In this document: piece by piece, positions 45,521 through 56,934 of the stretch
Position numbering within the stretch: the first letter of the stretch is position 1
Layout of the letters: every line of letters begins with the position of its first letter
Assembly: GCA_030280995.1 (NCBI GenBank)
Contig: JASXTE010000017.1
Location: 27,267,998 to 27,331,997, forward strand
DNA: 64,000 bases
Reading direction: 5' to 3'
From: Hemileia vastatrix
Taxonomy: Eukaryota; Basidiomycota; Pucciniomycetes; Pucciniales; Zaghouaniaceae
The notes under the pieces: generated by a model
Told to the model about the DNA's origin: nothing
Database searches by the model: none
The model's input: the letters and a program-made list of their open reading frames with translations, nothing else
Made by a program: the position numbers and the translations under genes

Positions 45521-45686
45521 GGTTATGAAAAATTGAGTTAAAAAATGTCGGATAAGAGGTGAACATTGACATGTAAAGTATCTAATAACCCAATTATAAG
45601 CAAAAATAATTGCGGAAGATGATTGGGGTATGCAGATTATTTTCCACAATTAATTTAATTGCAGATACCTGAACATTGATACCCCC
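45521..45686. mobile_element. Severed right end of the inner Harbinger
   Basis: GGTTATGAAAAATTGAG to ...CATTGATACCCCC. It matches 2868-3036 and 48155-48323 over its whole length and continues directly from 20668. It shows where the inner element ended before the CACTA insertion. Confidence 0.88.
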
Positions 45687-46035
45687 TATTTTTTAAAGTT
45701 ACATCAAGATAGATTACTTTTTTATATAATGGTGCATCTGGCCTTAGGTTGTTCTAATGGCTATTATATAAAATAGGAAAACTTGATTGGGACTGGTGAA
45801 AATAATTGGTTGTAGAAATTTTCAATTTTAATTTTTTTCATTTAATTTTGGATTTGTCTCTTCCAATTATTTTTTAAAGTTACATCAAGATAGATTACTT
45901 TTTTATATAATGGTGCATCTGGCCTTAGGTCATTCTAATGGCTATTATATAAATTAGGAAAACTTGATTGGGACTGGTGAAAATAATTGGTTGTAGAAAT
46001 TTTCAATTTTAATTTTTTTTCACTTTGATTTCTTT
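45687..46035. repeat. 180-bp tandem array, right part
   Basis: Two more units of the array at 13925-14291, starting exactly where the left part stopped apart from the duplicated TA. The units here are more alike than the left ones. Confidence 0.85.
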
Positions 46036-46039
46036 GATT

Positions 46040-46340
46040 CAATTAATTGCGGGGGGGTATTGCCAAATTTTCATATTAGACTTTAAAAAAAAATTGACTT
46101 GAAAATTTGATGATACCCTTTCCTTAATTCAATAAAATACAGGGGGGGGCATTGCCAAATTTTCATATCAGACTTAAAACAAAATTTGACTTGAAATTTT
46201 GGTGATACCCATCCGTTACTTCAATAAAATGTAGGGGGGAGTATTGCCAATTTTATATAAGACTTGCAAAATTCTTTACTTGAAAGATTTTTGGTGATAC
46301 CCAACCCTTAGTTCAATCAAATGCAGAGGTGGGATTGGGA
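46040..46340. repeat. GGGGGGTATTGCCAAATTTT tandem repeat, outer copy
   Basis: Three imperfect ~100-bp units equivalent to those at 18533-18960, in the same position relative to the Myb/SANT-like gene. Confidence 0.78.
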
Positions 46341-46547
46341 AATTTTCAAATGTGACTTGAAAATTTAAACTAAAAAAGAATTTTGAAAATTAAAAATTCT
46401 TGAAAATTTTATTTAAAAGAGAATTTATAACATTAAAATATGAAAATTCAACTGATGAAGGATAGAGTAAAAAAATACAGGAAATTAAGATAAAAATTTA
46501 TGTACAATTAATTATGAACAGTTGAAGTGTAAGATAAATAAAACAAA

Positions 46548-47940
46548 CTAGCCATAAAACAATTTCTTCAAATTTTCAATTTCCTCAACAGATTTATTAC
46601 CTTTAACACATTCTATCAAAAATTCTTTCTTTTTGGAATTTTCTTCATGATCAAGCTTATATTTTATCTGTTCCATGAGGTTTTGATGCTCAAGTGTTTT
46701 CTCCTCTTTCATTGATTTTAAAATACTTAGAGATAACTCAAATTTCTTCTCCTCCAAGTCTTGTGCCCTATCATCCTTCCATAAAAAAAGTTTGTACTTC
46801 CTCTCCGCCAAGTCTTGTGCCCTATCATCCTTCCATGAAGAGAGTTCAAACTTCTTCTCTTCCAAATCATATAACCTGTCATACCTCCTTAAAGAGAGCT
46901 CGTATTTTTACTTTTCAAACTTTAGAGTCTCTTTAGAAACTTCCACTTGTTCCAGAGTGATAAGAAATATTAACAAAAAGTAGAAGAAAAGCAGAGTTAA
47001 GTATTAAGAGGTTTGGTATCACTTACCAGCATTACATTTCTCCAAATATTCTTTGATAGAAGAAAGAGGGGGATGAGATGAAGTCTCACTTTTTCTTCAT
47101 CTTTGAGAGTGGAAATTCAGACTACTTGAAGCCCTTTGCTTTTTGTTCAAGATCACATTTTCCTCCTCTTCATTTTTTCTGGCTTCTGACTCAGTTGATT
47201 GTGGCTCCTAAGTTAGTTCTTCAGCCTATTTATAAATAAGAAAATGTAAATAAAAAAAGAATTGGAAAGATAAAAGAAAAAAAACATACTTGAGTTAGAT
47301 CAGGTTAGTTTATATCCCCATACGGATCTATTGAAAATATATCTTGATTTGTGGAAGTTAAATGAGGGGAGGCTTGAGTAGAAGAAGAAGGAAAAAGATT
47401 TCTTTCAACATCATGTTCAGAGATAGCATCTTCACCATCAAACATGTTTGTAGGATTAACATCAGCTTTCTCTCCAAAAATAGAATCCATCTCTTTAAAG
47501 TAAGGACATAAAGAATCAAGTTTATCATCTATGGATTTGATGCCCTTACTGATATTGAGCTCAGTAATACCAAAACCAGTAGAAGATGAAAGAGTCTTTG
47601 CCTTCTTGTACTTGGCTCGATAATTCTTGAAGCATTCAGACATCTTTTTTGGTAAAAGATGAATCCTTCCCTTAGTCTTATTCCGTAATTTGTTGGCCAT
47701 TAGAAGATAACCATTAACTTTTGATGTGGGGGGCTGTCCTACTTTAGTCGCATACTCAGTACCAAAACAAGAATCATAGTTAGATTTAGTTTTTATCCAG
47801 TTGATAAGAATGAGATGATCATCTTTCTTTAGTTGAACAATTTTGGATTTCTCAGCAGAGCGGGGGAAAGAGGGAGTAGTGGGATTTGAAGAGCAACTGG
47901 GTGATGGCTGCCTTTGAGAAGATCTATGATGACAAAGCAT
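46548..47940 (-). pseudogene. Myb/SANT-like coiled-coil protein, outer Harbinger copy
   Basis: The longest readable copy. It starts MLCHHRSSQRQPSPS near 47940, followed by a putative Myb/SANT-like domain: DDHLILINWIKTKSNYD, FGTEYATKVGQPP, YLLMANKLRNKTKGRI, ECFKNYRAKYKKA. The GFGITELNISKGI linker and ADVNPTNMFDGED follow. The frame then meets a TAA near 47310. A later exon (about 46548-46960) encodes a highly charged coiled coil with three repeats of KDDRAQDLxExK, ending KKLFYG. Stops between exons show it is decayed. The DNA-binding assignment rests on helical pattern and gene context, not on an exact motif. Confidence 0.65.
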
Positions 47941-48323
47941 GTTAAGATAATTAAAGATGAAAAGGAGCAGAAAAAAGAAGATGAGATAGCAAGATGACAA
48001 GGAGCAGAAACAAGCTGATGAGAGAGTGAGATGAAAAGGAGCAGAATCAAATAGATGAAATGGGGGGAAATTCTGAGCAGATAGAATGAATAGGATGGGA
48101 TGAGAATGGGAGTGCACAGCAAGGTAGAAGGCATATCCAGAGAGTAGTCCAAGATGTGGTTATAAAAAATTGAGTAGAAAAATGTCAGATAAGAGGTGAG
48201 CATTGACACGTAAAGTGTCTAATAACCCAATTATTAGAAAAAATAATTGCGGAATATAACTGGGGTATAAGGATTTTTATCCGCAAATAATTTAATTGTG
48301 GATTGGTCAACATTGATACCCCC

Positions 48324-50096
48324 TATTTAGTTCCAAACAGTTACCATAAATCTAGTGAGCAATTAAATAAGTTTTAGAAATATAAAAATAACTAATTTAA
48401 TTTAAAACATGTCTGATAACCCTTTAATTAAAAACCAATTTAAGTGAAACATAAAAATGAACTTTTTTAACACATAAAAATAGTGTAATAAATTAATTTA
48501 GTATAAAACATGAGTAATTAATTATTTTAACTATTTTCATTAGTGTAAAAGTAATTTTAGTTAAAACAAGTATTTATTTTAATAAAATTACTAATTTTTC
48601 GAATAAAACATTAATAATTTATTTGATAAAGTGTTTTTAACTTGTTCAATAATTTGATGACAAAATTAAGAGTCAAAAAAGCACCCTATATTTTTGTTTA
48701 ATAAGATATGAAAGGTTTTATTTAATATATAAATTTAATTACATTGTAAGACAATTTTACATTTATAATTATAAATTAATTAATTATTATTTTATAATTA
48801 TTAAATACCTAAAAATTCACCATAATTTATAGAGTATAACATATATTATACTTAATTTAAATGTATAAAAATTTAAGTAATAATAAAATTTATATAAACT
48901 TATTTTACTTATATTTACTAATATATTTATATAATTTTATTATGCAATATAATATTAATTTATATACATAAATTGTATTATTTTACGCCCTCTTTCAGGT
49001 CCAATAAATTAGCATAAAATTTACTGGGCTTTTGGTACAGCCTGGATGACACCTACAATATCCCCATCAGGGATAAATTACTTGGTGCATAGTGTAAGTT
49101 GGGCTTCCAGAAGCCTGCCTTGGGTGTTGCCTTTCCAATAACTGACACTACTAGGTATGTCTGTTTTTGCCACAGTGCAACAGTGGTGCAACAGTTACAA
49201 AACAGTTGTGCAACAGATATGTAACAATTAGTTTTTGCACTTAAGGATGCATAAGGTGTTAAGAGCATGTACAATTGTCCATCAACTTAGACCAATTATG
49301 CAATTTTTTTGCATTAATTTGCCATTTTCTCTCCAATCATCACTTGCACTAATGTTCATCAAAAAATTATCTTTATAAATACAAATTGGATAATTGATGG
49401 TAATGGGGGATAATTGAGCACCATATGATCTTAAAACCACATGACCAAAGGTTCTTATGTATTTAATTCTCAATTTTTCAACGTTATGTCATTTTGTATC
49501 TATATTTTCAGATTCAACATCTACCCCTCAACATGACATGTTTCAATTTTTTTCTCACATACCATTTCCTCCACTTTCATCTGACCCATATAATAGGGGT
49601 GTCAGTTCTGGAAAATCTGCACCTATTTAAGTGTGGATTTTCAAAACACACTAGCCCCAACACTGGTGGATTTCAAAATGAAATAAGTCACTTATTTCAC
49701 TCAAATCCACACTTTTTCAACCAAAAGTGCTGAATTTGCTATAACATCTTATTTCACAGATTTGTCAGAATCATCCTTTTGTAACTCATCTCTCCAGGTA
49801 AGTCATTTTTTTATTTTCATTTTTATATTTACTAATTTTTATTCTTTTTATTTTTTTTCTTTCTATTTCTTTCTTTTATTGTTCTGTAAGTGCATTTTTT
49901 TGGTTTTCAAAGTTAGACTTATTTTTCTTTCTTTATTTTTTTCCCCTCCATCATCCCCCTTCCCCCCTTCCTTGGCTGTCTCCCACTTCTCCCCCCTTCC
50001 TGAATGGGGTATTTTATGCCCCCTACCTCTCCTCCACCCCACTTGCCTCTAAAACCCCAGCCAGGCAGCTTGCCTGACTAGCTGGGGTGATTTAAC
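48324..50096. other. AT-rich intergenic DNA with repeat fragments
   Basis: 48330-49000 is extremely AT-rich. A dispersed repeat (AATATCCCCATCAGGGATA...TTACTTGGTGC) lies at about 49055-49095. An inverted pair AAGTGTGGATTT/AAATCCACACTT lies at about 49630 and 49714. At 49770-50000 there is a fragment of the Harbinger TET-like leader (ATCTCTCCAG/GTAAGTCATT plus CT-rich DNA). A hairpin CCCCAGC...GCTGGGG lies at about 50056-50087. No gene is supported. Confidence 0.5.
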
Positions 50097-50901
50097 TGTC
50101 AGGGAATCCTTTTGGTCTAGAAGAATTTGATGGAGGTATAACAGCGTAGGTAGGTGGATTTGAAGAATTCAAGGTCAAGGTACATATGAATTTATCTTTT
50201 TAGTTTAATTACTCAATTAAAAGAGGTAGAATATTTTATAATTATTACTATAATTTATGATTTAGAATTATGTTGTTATAAGTACTAAACATTAATTAAT
50301 ATTGATAAATATTTGATTTAATAAATGATTTAATAAAAGAATAAGTAAGTAAAGGATATCCCAAACAACTAGAAAGGGGAGGCCTTATATAGGCAAAAGA
50401 GAGACAAAGCACAGAGTTAAAATCCTATATACAGGAGTATGAGAGAAGAAAAAGAATATTCCAGAAAATTATTTTCAAATAATAAGATTGTTCTAGAAAG
50501 AATTTGTTTAGAATGTGTATTTACTGTATATGTCAGTAATAAATTGATTTATTTAAAAATTACGGTAAGTGTCATTTTTAATAATTAATTTGAATTTTTT
50601 GTATGTATTTATTTTTATTTTTATATTAAATTTTATTTCAATATTAAATTTTATTTTAATATTGATTTTTATTTCTCTTAACCTGTCATTGAGCACAGTG
50701 TTAGGAAAAAAAATATAAGGGACATTTAATATTAATTTTAATTATTTACTAACTTTAATTTTTTGTAACTAGCTAATTTATTACAAGTAAATTTAAAGTA
50801 AATATATTATAATTAATAATATATAAGAAATAAAAAAGCATGGCTTCATCCCAGTAAATAATTAATTATTTTACTGGGTAAGTCTAGAAGCCTGGCTGAC
50901 A
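50097..50901 (-). mobile_element. LTR of a decayed chromodomain Gypsy
   Basis: 805 bp bounded by TGTCAG and CTGACA. In element orientation the purine tract AGAGTGAGGGAG directly precedes it, as a polypurine tract should precede a 3' LTR. It contains a GGCCTTATATAGGCAA stretch that may be its promoter. The partner 5' LTR is not found. Confidence 0.8.
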
Positions 50902-53900
50902 CTCCCTCACTCTAAAAAAAACAATAAAAAAATGCTATGATTTTTTCTTTTTATATTTCTTTAGAAGAGTAGGAAGATTATATATCTCTTTCCCAGGTAT
51001 CCAAGAATCATATTCAGGAGATTTATTCTTGAATCTCAATAAGTATTCAGTAACTTTTTCAGCAGTAACTATTCTGTCATTTAGAATCTTATCAATTTCT
51101 GCTGTCTCAGTGATTTCATTAGGGGTCGTTTTGGTCTTCCCCTACTTTTGGGAAATAAATCACTATTGGATGTATAAGGGTTCAAAAGAGATATTGGAAA
51201 AGCAGGATGCTTTCTGTAATATGGAGAAGACAAAATAAATCCAACTGCATTATCACAAACCATTCTTCTGACAACAAATGGACCTAAAAATTGGACTTTT
51301 AATTTGTTATTACCTTGTAAGTTGATGTGGACTTTACAAATCGGTAATTCATCATCTTTTTAAAAGTGTATTCTTTATGGGATTTGTCCCACCTCTTCTT
51401 CTCATATTCAAAAGATTTTTCAATACATTTTTGAGCATGACTTCTGCAAAGTTGTTGCATTTGAAGAAAAGATTTCACACCAGGATGAAAATACAATTTA
51501 GGTATTTTATTATTGAGAATTTGGGAAGGAGTATTTGGAACATATCCAAGATAGAGCTCAAAAGGCTTTTTCTGAGTAACAGAATGAGCAGTGCTATTAT
51601 AAGAAAATTCCAAACCAGGAAGTAAGGTAACCCAATCATGAGTAAATCTGTCATTGTCTTTTTACTCAAGGCCAAATGCACAATACCTTCTTATCATGTC
51701 CTCCAAAGTCTGAATCATTCTTTCAGCTAATCCATCAGTTTGGGGGTGATGGGCAGTAGAAATTTTCAGATCACAGCCACAAACATCCATCAGAGACATC
51801 CAGAATTCAGAAGTAAATTTAGGGTCTCTGTCAGAGATTATGGCTTTAGGAAAACCAGCAGTATTAAACATATGAGACCACCACAAGAAAGCTAATTCTT
51901 TAGTGGAAACATCCTTGTGGCTGGGGATAAATTTACACATTTTTTCTAATCTTTCCACAATAACCCAACAAGAGTTATAACTATCTTTCCCAGAAATGGG
52001 TAATCCTGTTACAAAGTCCATGTTTATTATTTGTAATGGTGTATCAGGAGTTTCAATATGTTGCATTAATCCAGCTCCTTTAACAGTTAATCTTTTTGAT
52101 TTTTGGAAAGAATCACAGGATTCAATATGCAGTTTGGTGTCTTCAGACATATTAACCCACTAAGCAGTGTTCTTAATTCTGATCATTGTTTTCTCAAGAT
52201 CAAAATTTTCAACCAATATGTCATCATGACAAATCTTCAAGATGATCTCTTTCATAGAAGAAGGAATAAAAACCACATTACTCAACTTTCTTCTATAATA
52301 GAGGTATCCTTCATCAATTGAAAACTTACCTTTTTCCAAAGCCTTCTGGTACTTTGGTGGAAGGGTTTTAATTAATGCTTGTATTGAAGCATTCTTTGGA
52401 TCATTTAATATGGTACATAACTTTTTTAAGTCAGTGTCCTTATCATATGAATCCAGAATAAGCTGTAATAGTTCTTCCTCCATATCAACCACATATATCC
52501 CATCAATATGAAAAATTTTATCTTCAAGATCATATGCAGGATTTGAGTCATCATTTGGCAAAGGTAACCTTGATAACATTTCCACATCTGAGTGAATAAT
52601 ACCAGCCCTATGAATTATTGTTGTTCTCCCTCTGTATTCTTGAACAAATAGCTGCCATCTTAACATATGTCTGTTAGATGTTTTCAAGTTTAAGAGGGAT
52701 TTAACTGCACTTCAGTAAATGACAAGTTAAAATTTCTGGTCATCCAGGTAATAATGTAGCTTCTCTAGAGCCCACACCACTGCTAAACACTCCAGTTGAG
52801 TGGCACCATATTTCAATTCACTATTTCTCAAGGTTGTTGAAATATAACAAATTACTACTTATGATACTTTATCATTCATCACTTTTTTCTGATGGAGGGC
52901 AGCACCAAGACCAACAAAACTGGCATCAGTGTATAAAACAAATGGTTGATTAAAGTCAGATAAAACAAGAATTGGTGCTAACATCAAACAATGTTTCATA
53001 GTGTCAAAAGCTCTTTGTCTTTCACTATTCCAGACAAAAGCAACATCTTTCCTAGTCAATAAGGTAAGGGGTAAGGCTATGACTTGGTAATTTTTAATAT
53101 ACTGTCTATAGTATCAACACATTCCCAAAAAACTCTGGAGCTCTCTAACTGTGGTAGGAGACTTCACCTGTTGTATGGCTGCCACTTTTTTTTGGTCAAC
53201 ACATATATGTAAACCTGAGACAACATGACCAAGCACTTTTAAGGAATGAAAACCAAATTTGCATTTCTTCAAAGCAAGTGTCATATTTATCTCATCAATC
53301 TTATGGAAATCTTTACACAGGTAGTTAAAATGGTCCTCAAATGATTTAGAGAATATAATGATATTATCAATATAAACCATCAGCCATCCTTCAATTATTT
53401 CTTGATGGAATGTGTTATCCATAAATTTTTAAAAACTGAAGGGGCATTTTAAGGACCAAATGGCATCCTAATATACTTTTAAATACCCATATGAGTAGCA
53501 ATCATTAAAAAACTCTGAGAATTCTTCTCAACAGGTACCTGATGGTATCCCTTGTTATCATCCAAACAGCTGATATATTTAGCACCTTGTAGGGTAGAAT
53601 GTATAAAGCTAATTCTGGGTAAAGGATAGATATCATCAAATGTATAAGTGTTTAATGGTCTATAATCACCACATAACCAGGCTTTATCTTTCTCATAAGA
53701 AATTAGGACAGGTGAGATAGCACAATGTTTAGGTGTTTCAACTACCTTTTCAATAATATTCATTTTTAAAAGGGTAGCGATATTGTCTTCAATATCTTTA
53801 CTCTTTGTGGGAGAATCAGGATAAGGCTTCTTCTTTAAACTAGGTGGTATTTCAGTTAATGGGAAAGATAATGAAAGTTACACTTCATCCTTTACCAATC

Positions 53901-54146
53901 CTAATTCATGTGACCCATGAGCAAAGGCCATAGGACTAGATTTTATCAATTTAATGGTGGAATCTTTATCCTAACCAGAAAGATGTTCTCCAAAAGAAGA
54001 ATTGTCAATTTCAGACACAAGGGCAGGCATTTCTTTTGTAGATCTTCCTTTATATTGAACTACAGCATGAGATGTGTTCAATCCTGGTGTTAATAGTTTC
54101 TTGGGGGAGGAATTTAAAATTTTCTTTTCCCATTCATCCCCATTGA
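50902..54146 (-). pseudogene. Chromodomain Ty3/Gypsy pol, fragmented
   Basis: Reading leftwards: a protease/RT border region, reverse transcriptase (WLCGDYRPLN, LDDNKGYHQ, and YIDN where YIDD is expected), GHVVS...LQSFLGMC, RNase H (VLYTDASFVGLGAALHQ), a zinc-binding integrase region, the integrase core (MDFVTGLP, ISDRDPKF, HPQTDGLAERMIQTLE), and a chromodomain-like tail (LLRFKNKSPEYDSWIPGKE, about 50960-51060). At least seven frame breaks separate the parts. The upstream end is cut by a CACTA MITE at 54147. It is a dead chromovirus-type retrotransposon. Confidence 0.85.
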
Positions 54147-54406
54147 CACTACACAATATAGGGGGTGGACTTGCTAGCAAGTCCTCAACCTGAACTCAGA
54201 TGGAACTCAGGTGGAACTCAGACTGAGCTCATACTGAACCCATACTGAACTCTACTTGAACACCCACCTAAAACTGTTCTTCTGAATGGTGTTCATCCCT
54301 GATTGTATGGTTCCTTTATCAATAGTTCAATGTGTGTTCAATCTATGGTGAGTTTGGGTCCAAGGTTTCTGACTCACCAGCAAGTCCACCCCCATATTGT
54401 GTGGTG
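54147..54406. mobile_element. 260-bp MITE of the giant CACTA family
   Basis: Both ends carry the giant element's terminal repeat: left CACTACACAATATAGGGGG, then GGACTTGCTAGCAAGTCC; right the inverse, with the palindrome altered to GACTCACCAGCAAGTCC. The interior holds repeated AACTCAG motifs and has no coding capacity. The flanks TGA and TAA are a 3-bp duplication with one difference. It interrupts the Gypsy remnant. Confidence 0.85.
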
Positions 54407-54501
54407 TAATTACCACAATTATATAAGACAATTTCCAATACATGAACCTAAATTTTGGAGCGCGGGTTGATTCTTGGTTGCAGAATAAAAATAAGTCAAA
54501 T
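54407..54501. other. Short spacer, possible Gypsy remnant
   Basis: 95 bp between the MITE and a solo LTR. Probably the continuation of the decayed Gypsy; nothing else recognisable. Confidence 0.35.
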
Positions 54502-55592
54502 TGTAGACAATCCGATAGTACTAGCTATAGGTCTTGACCAAGGGAGTTGGAGAAAAACCAGAAAGAATAACCCCTGTCCCTTTAGAAAAATAGAGTGAGA
54601 TTTACTTGCTAAAGTAAGTTGGTTCCTGTTTTCTAAAGCCCCTTTTCAACACACTTGACTGCTTGATGAGCCAAGAAATTAGTCTCCAGACAGACTACCA
54701 GACCAAAGAACTGAAATGTAGACCAATGTCCACACCAGAGAAAGCAAAGATACTTGATGTAGGCTGCAAATACACACCAGAGACAGCAATCATACTTGAT
54801 ATAGCTTGCAAGACTATACCAGAGAACCTGTTGCCAAAGTTGAGTTAAATGAAGAACTAACCTTGCAACAAACACAGCCAATTGTGGCCAAAAACAGTGA
54901 AAACTGAGTGAGGAACAAGGATATCACCTCCGGGTGGTTGTATGATAATTAAAGTTGCACCAAACTGTCTTATTCAGTATGTACACACAGATCACCCATC
55001 TAAGATCCATGCACAGCAACAAATTTGGCACCTGTACCAGCCAAATTGAATAAAAAATCCTCCAGAAGCGCTCCCCAACCTTCTAAAACAGAGGCGGGGG
55101 GGCCGCCCGACATCGGAGGTGCCGCCTGAAGCGGCCTGGCCTCCCTGAAGCCAGAAAACCAATAAAAACACCTAATCTACTTAGAAAAATTATCTACAAC
55201 TACTAAAACCCTTAAATTGCAAAATTACGCTATAACAACATTGTGACATAAAATATAGAGCTAAATTAGCCCTATCTAATGGTACTAAGCACTTAACCCT
55301 AAGACTTAAGGTTAGCCCGTAAAACGCGAAAAACAAAATTAAACAGCCATCTTTTGTAACTGAAAAATGAGGAAATGTCCCCTTAAAACTTAGAATATGA
55401 AAAATATTAACAATACATGAAATATAGAGAAATCCCGGGGCTATCCAATGATAGTACCCACATACCTGCAGTCCCAATATTCATAGAATAAATCTAGAAA
55501 AACACCCAATTCTTTAACAGATTTCAATTAAGACATGCACAAACAGTGCCAAACAACACAACAAAGGCACATGCCAATGTTGGAAGACCACA
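54502..55592 (-). mobile_element. Solo LTR, reversed, facing the Gypsy 5' LTR
   Basis: 1091 bp, TGTAGACAATC to GGAAGACCACA, the reverse complement of 55750-56843. The two are head to head, separated by 157 bp of unrelated DNA. No clear target duplication is visible (CAAAT against TCCTC), so it may be a rearranged copy. Confidence 0.85.
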
Positions 55593-55749
55593 TCCTCCCT
55601 CCAATTAAGAATGTCCACATTCTTTCTTCATCAAAAAACCATGTTCAACCTTCTTCCCAAATCTGCCTCTGAAATGGGTCCTTGCCAATAATGCATTGAC
55701 AATAATCTAATCTGCACCATCACACCTCCTGTCTATCCATACAGAACAT

Positions 55750-56843
55750 TGTGGTCTTCCAACATTGGCAGGGGCCTTTGTTGCATGATTTCGCGCTGTT
55801 TGTGCATGTCTTAATTGACATCTGTTAAGGAATTGGGTATTTCTCTGGTTTTATTCCGTGGATATTGGGTCTGCAGGTATGTGGGTACTATCATTGGATA
55901 GCCCCAGTTTTTCTCTATATTCTATGTCTTGAAGACATTTTTCATATTCTAAGTTTTAAGGGGTCATTTCCTCATTTTTCATTTATAAAAGATAGCTGTT
56001 TAATTTTGTTTTTTGTGTTTTACGGGCTAACCTTAAGTCTTAGGGTTAAGTGCTTAGTACCATTGGATAGAGCTAATTTTTCTCGATATTTCATGTCTCA
56101 ATGTTGTTATAGTGAAATTCCGTGTTTTAAAGGTTTTAGTAGTTGTAGCTAATGTTTCTAAGTAGATTAGTTGTTTTTATTGGTTTTCTGGCTTCAGGGA
56201 GGCCGGGCCGCTTCAGGCGGCACCTCCGACATTGGGCGGCCAGCCCGCCTCTGTTTTAGAAGGTTGGGGAGCGCTTCAGGAGGGTTTTTTATTCAATTTG
56301 GTGGGTACAGGCGCTAGATTGGTGGGTGCGCATGGGCTCTTAGATAGTGGTTTGTGTGTACATAGTGAATAAGACAGTTTGGGGCAACCTTAATTATCAT
56401 ACAACCATCCGGAGGTGATATCCTTGTTCCTCACTCAGTTTTCACTGTTTTCTGGCCACAATTTAGCTGTGTTTGTTGCAAGTGAGTTCTTCATTTAACT
56501 TAACTTTGGCAACTGTTTTCTCTGTTATAGTCTTGCAAGCTATAGCAAGTATTATTGCTGTCTCTGGTGTGGATTTGCAGCCTACATCAAGTATCTTTGC
56601 TGTCTCTGGTGTGGACATTGTTCTACATTTCAGTTCTTTGATCTAGTAGTCTGTCTGGTGACTACTTTCTTGGCTCATCAAGCAGTCAAGTGTGTTGAAA
56701 AGGGGCTTAAGCAAAACTGGAACCAACTTACTTTAGCAAGTAAATCTCACTCTATTTTTCTAAAGGGACAGGGGATTTTCTCTCTGGTTTTTCTACAACT
56801 CCCTTGGTCAAGGCCTATAGCTAGTACTATAGGATTGTCTACA
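55750..56843 (+). mobile_element. 5' LTR of the Gypsy element
   Basis: 1094 bp from TGTGGTCTTCC to GATTGTCTACA, with TG/CA ends. Matched by the solo LTRs at 8131-9219 and 54502-55592. Confidence 0.92.
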
Positions 56844-56847
56844 TTTC

Positions 56848-56865
56848 TGGCGCCCAAAGTGGGGT
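56848..56865 (+). promoter_or_regulatory. Primer-binding site
   Basis: TGGCGCCCAAAGTGGGG starts four bases after the LTR. A PBS begins TGG because it pairs with the CCA end of a tRNA. The tRNA species cannot be named without a search. Confidence 0.75.
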
Positions 56866-56934
56866 AGAACTTGCTAGTTCTTTGGAATCTCTGTTTTCTT
56901 TGGTTGGCTCTTTTTGGTGTTTTGATCTGGAGGA

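Larger units (their letters stand above)
14292..45686 (+). mobile_element. Inner PIF/Harbinger element (host of the giant CACTA)
   Basis: Left terminus TGGGGTATCAATGTTC at 14292 (first G changed to T) and right terminus ending GATACCCCC at 45686, each flanked by TA. It is inserted in the 180-bp array of the outer element. Without the CACTA element it is about 6.5 kb: nuclease 14688-15950, TET-like gene about 17150-18190, short tandem repeats, Myb/SANT-like gene 19117-20463, then the right end in two parts (to 20668 and from 45521). Confidence 0.85.
7311..48323 (+). mobile_element. Outer PIF/Harbinger element (split by nested insertions)
   Basis: Left terminus GGGGGTATCAATGTTC begins at 7311 after TTA. 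The right terminus, the inverse of the same sequence, ends at 48323 before TAT, so TA flanks both ends. Without the insertion at 14292-45686 it is about 9.6 kb, including two LTR fragments. Gene order is nuclease (+), TET-like gene (+), Myb/SANT-like coiled-coil gene (-), the same as in the inner element. A 180-bp tandem array, a G/C-rich mirror tract and a short-unit repeat lie between genes. All its genes are broken, so the copy is dead. PIF/Harbinger elements usually duplicate three bases (TWA); here only TA is safely shared. Confidence 0.85.
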
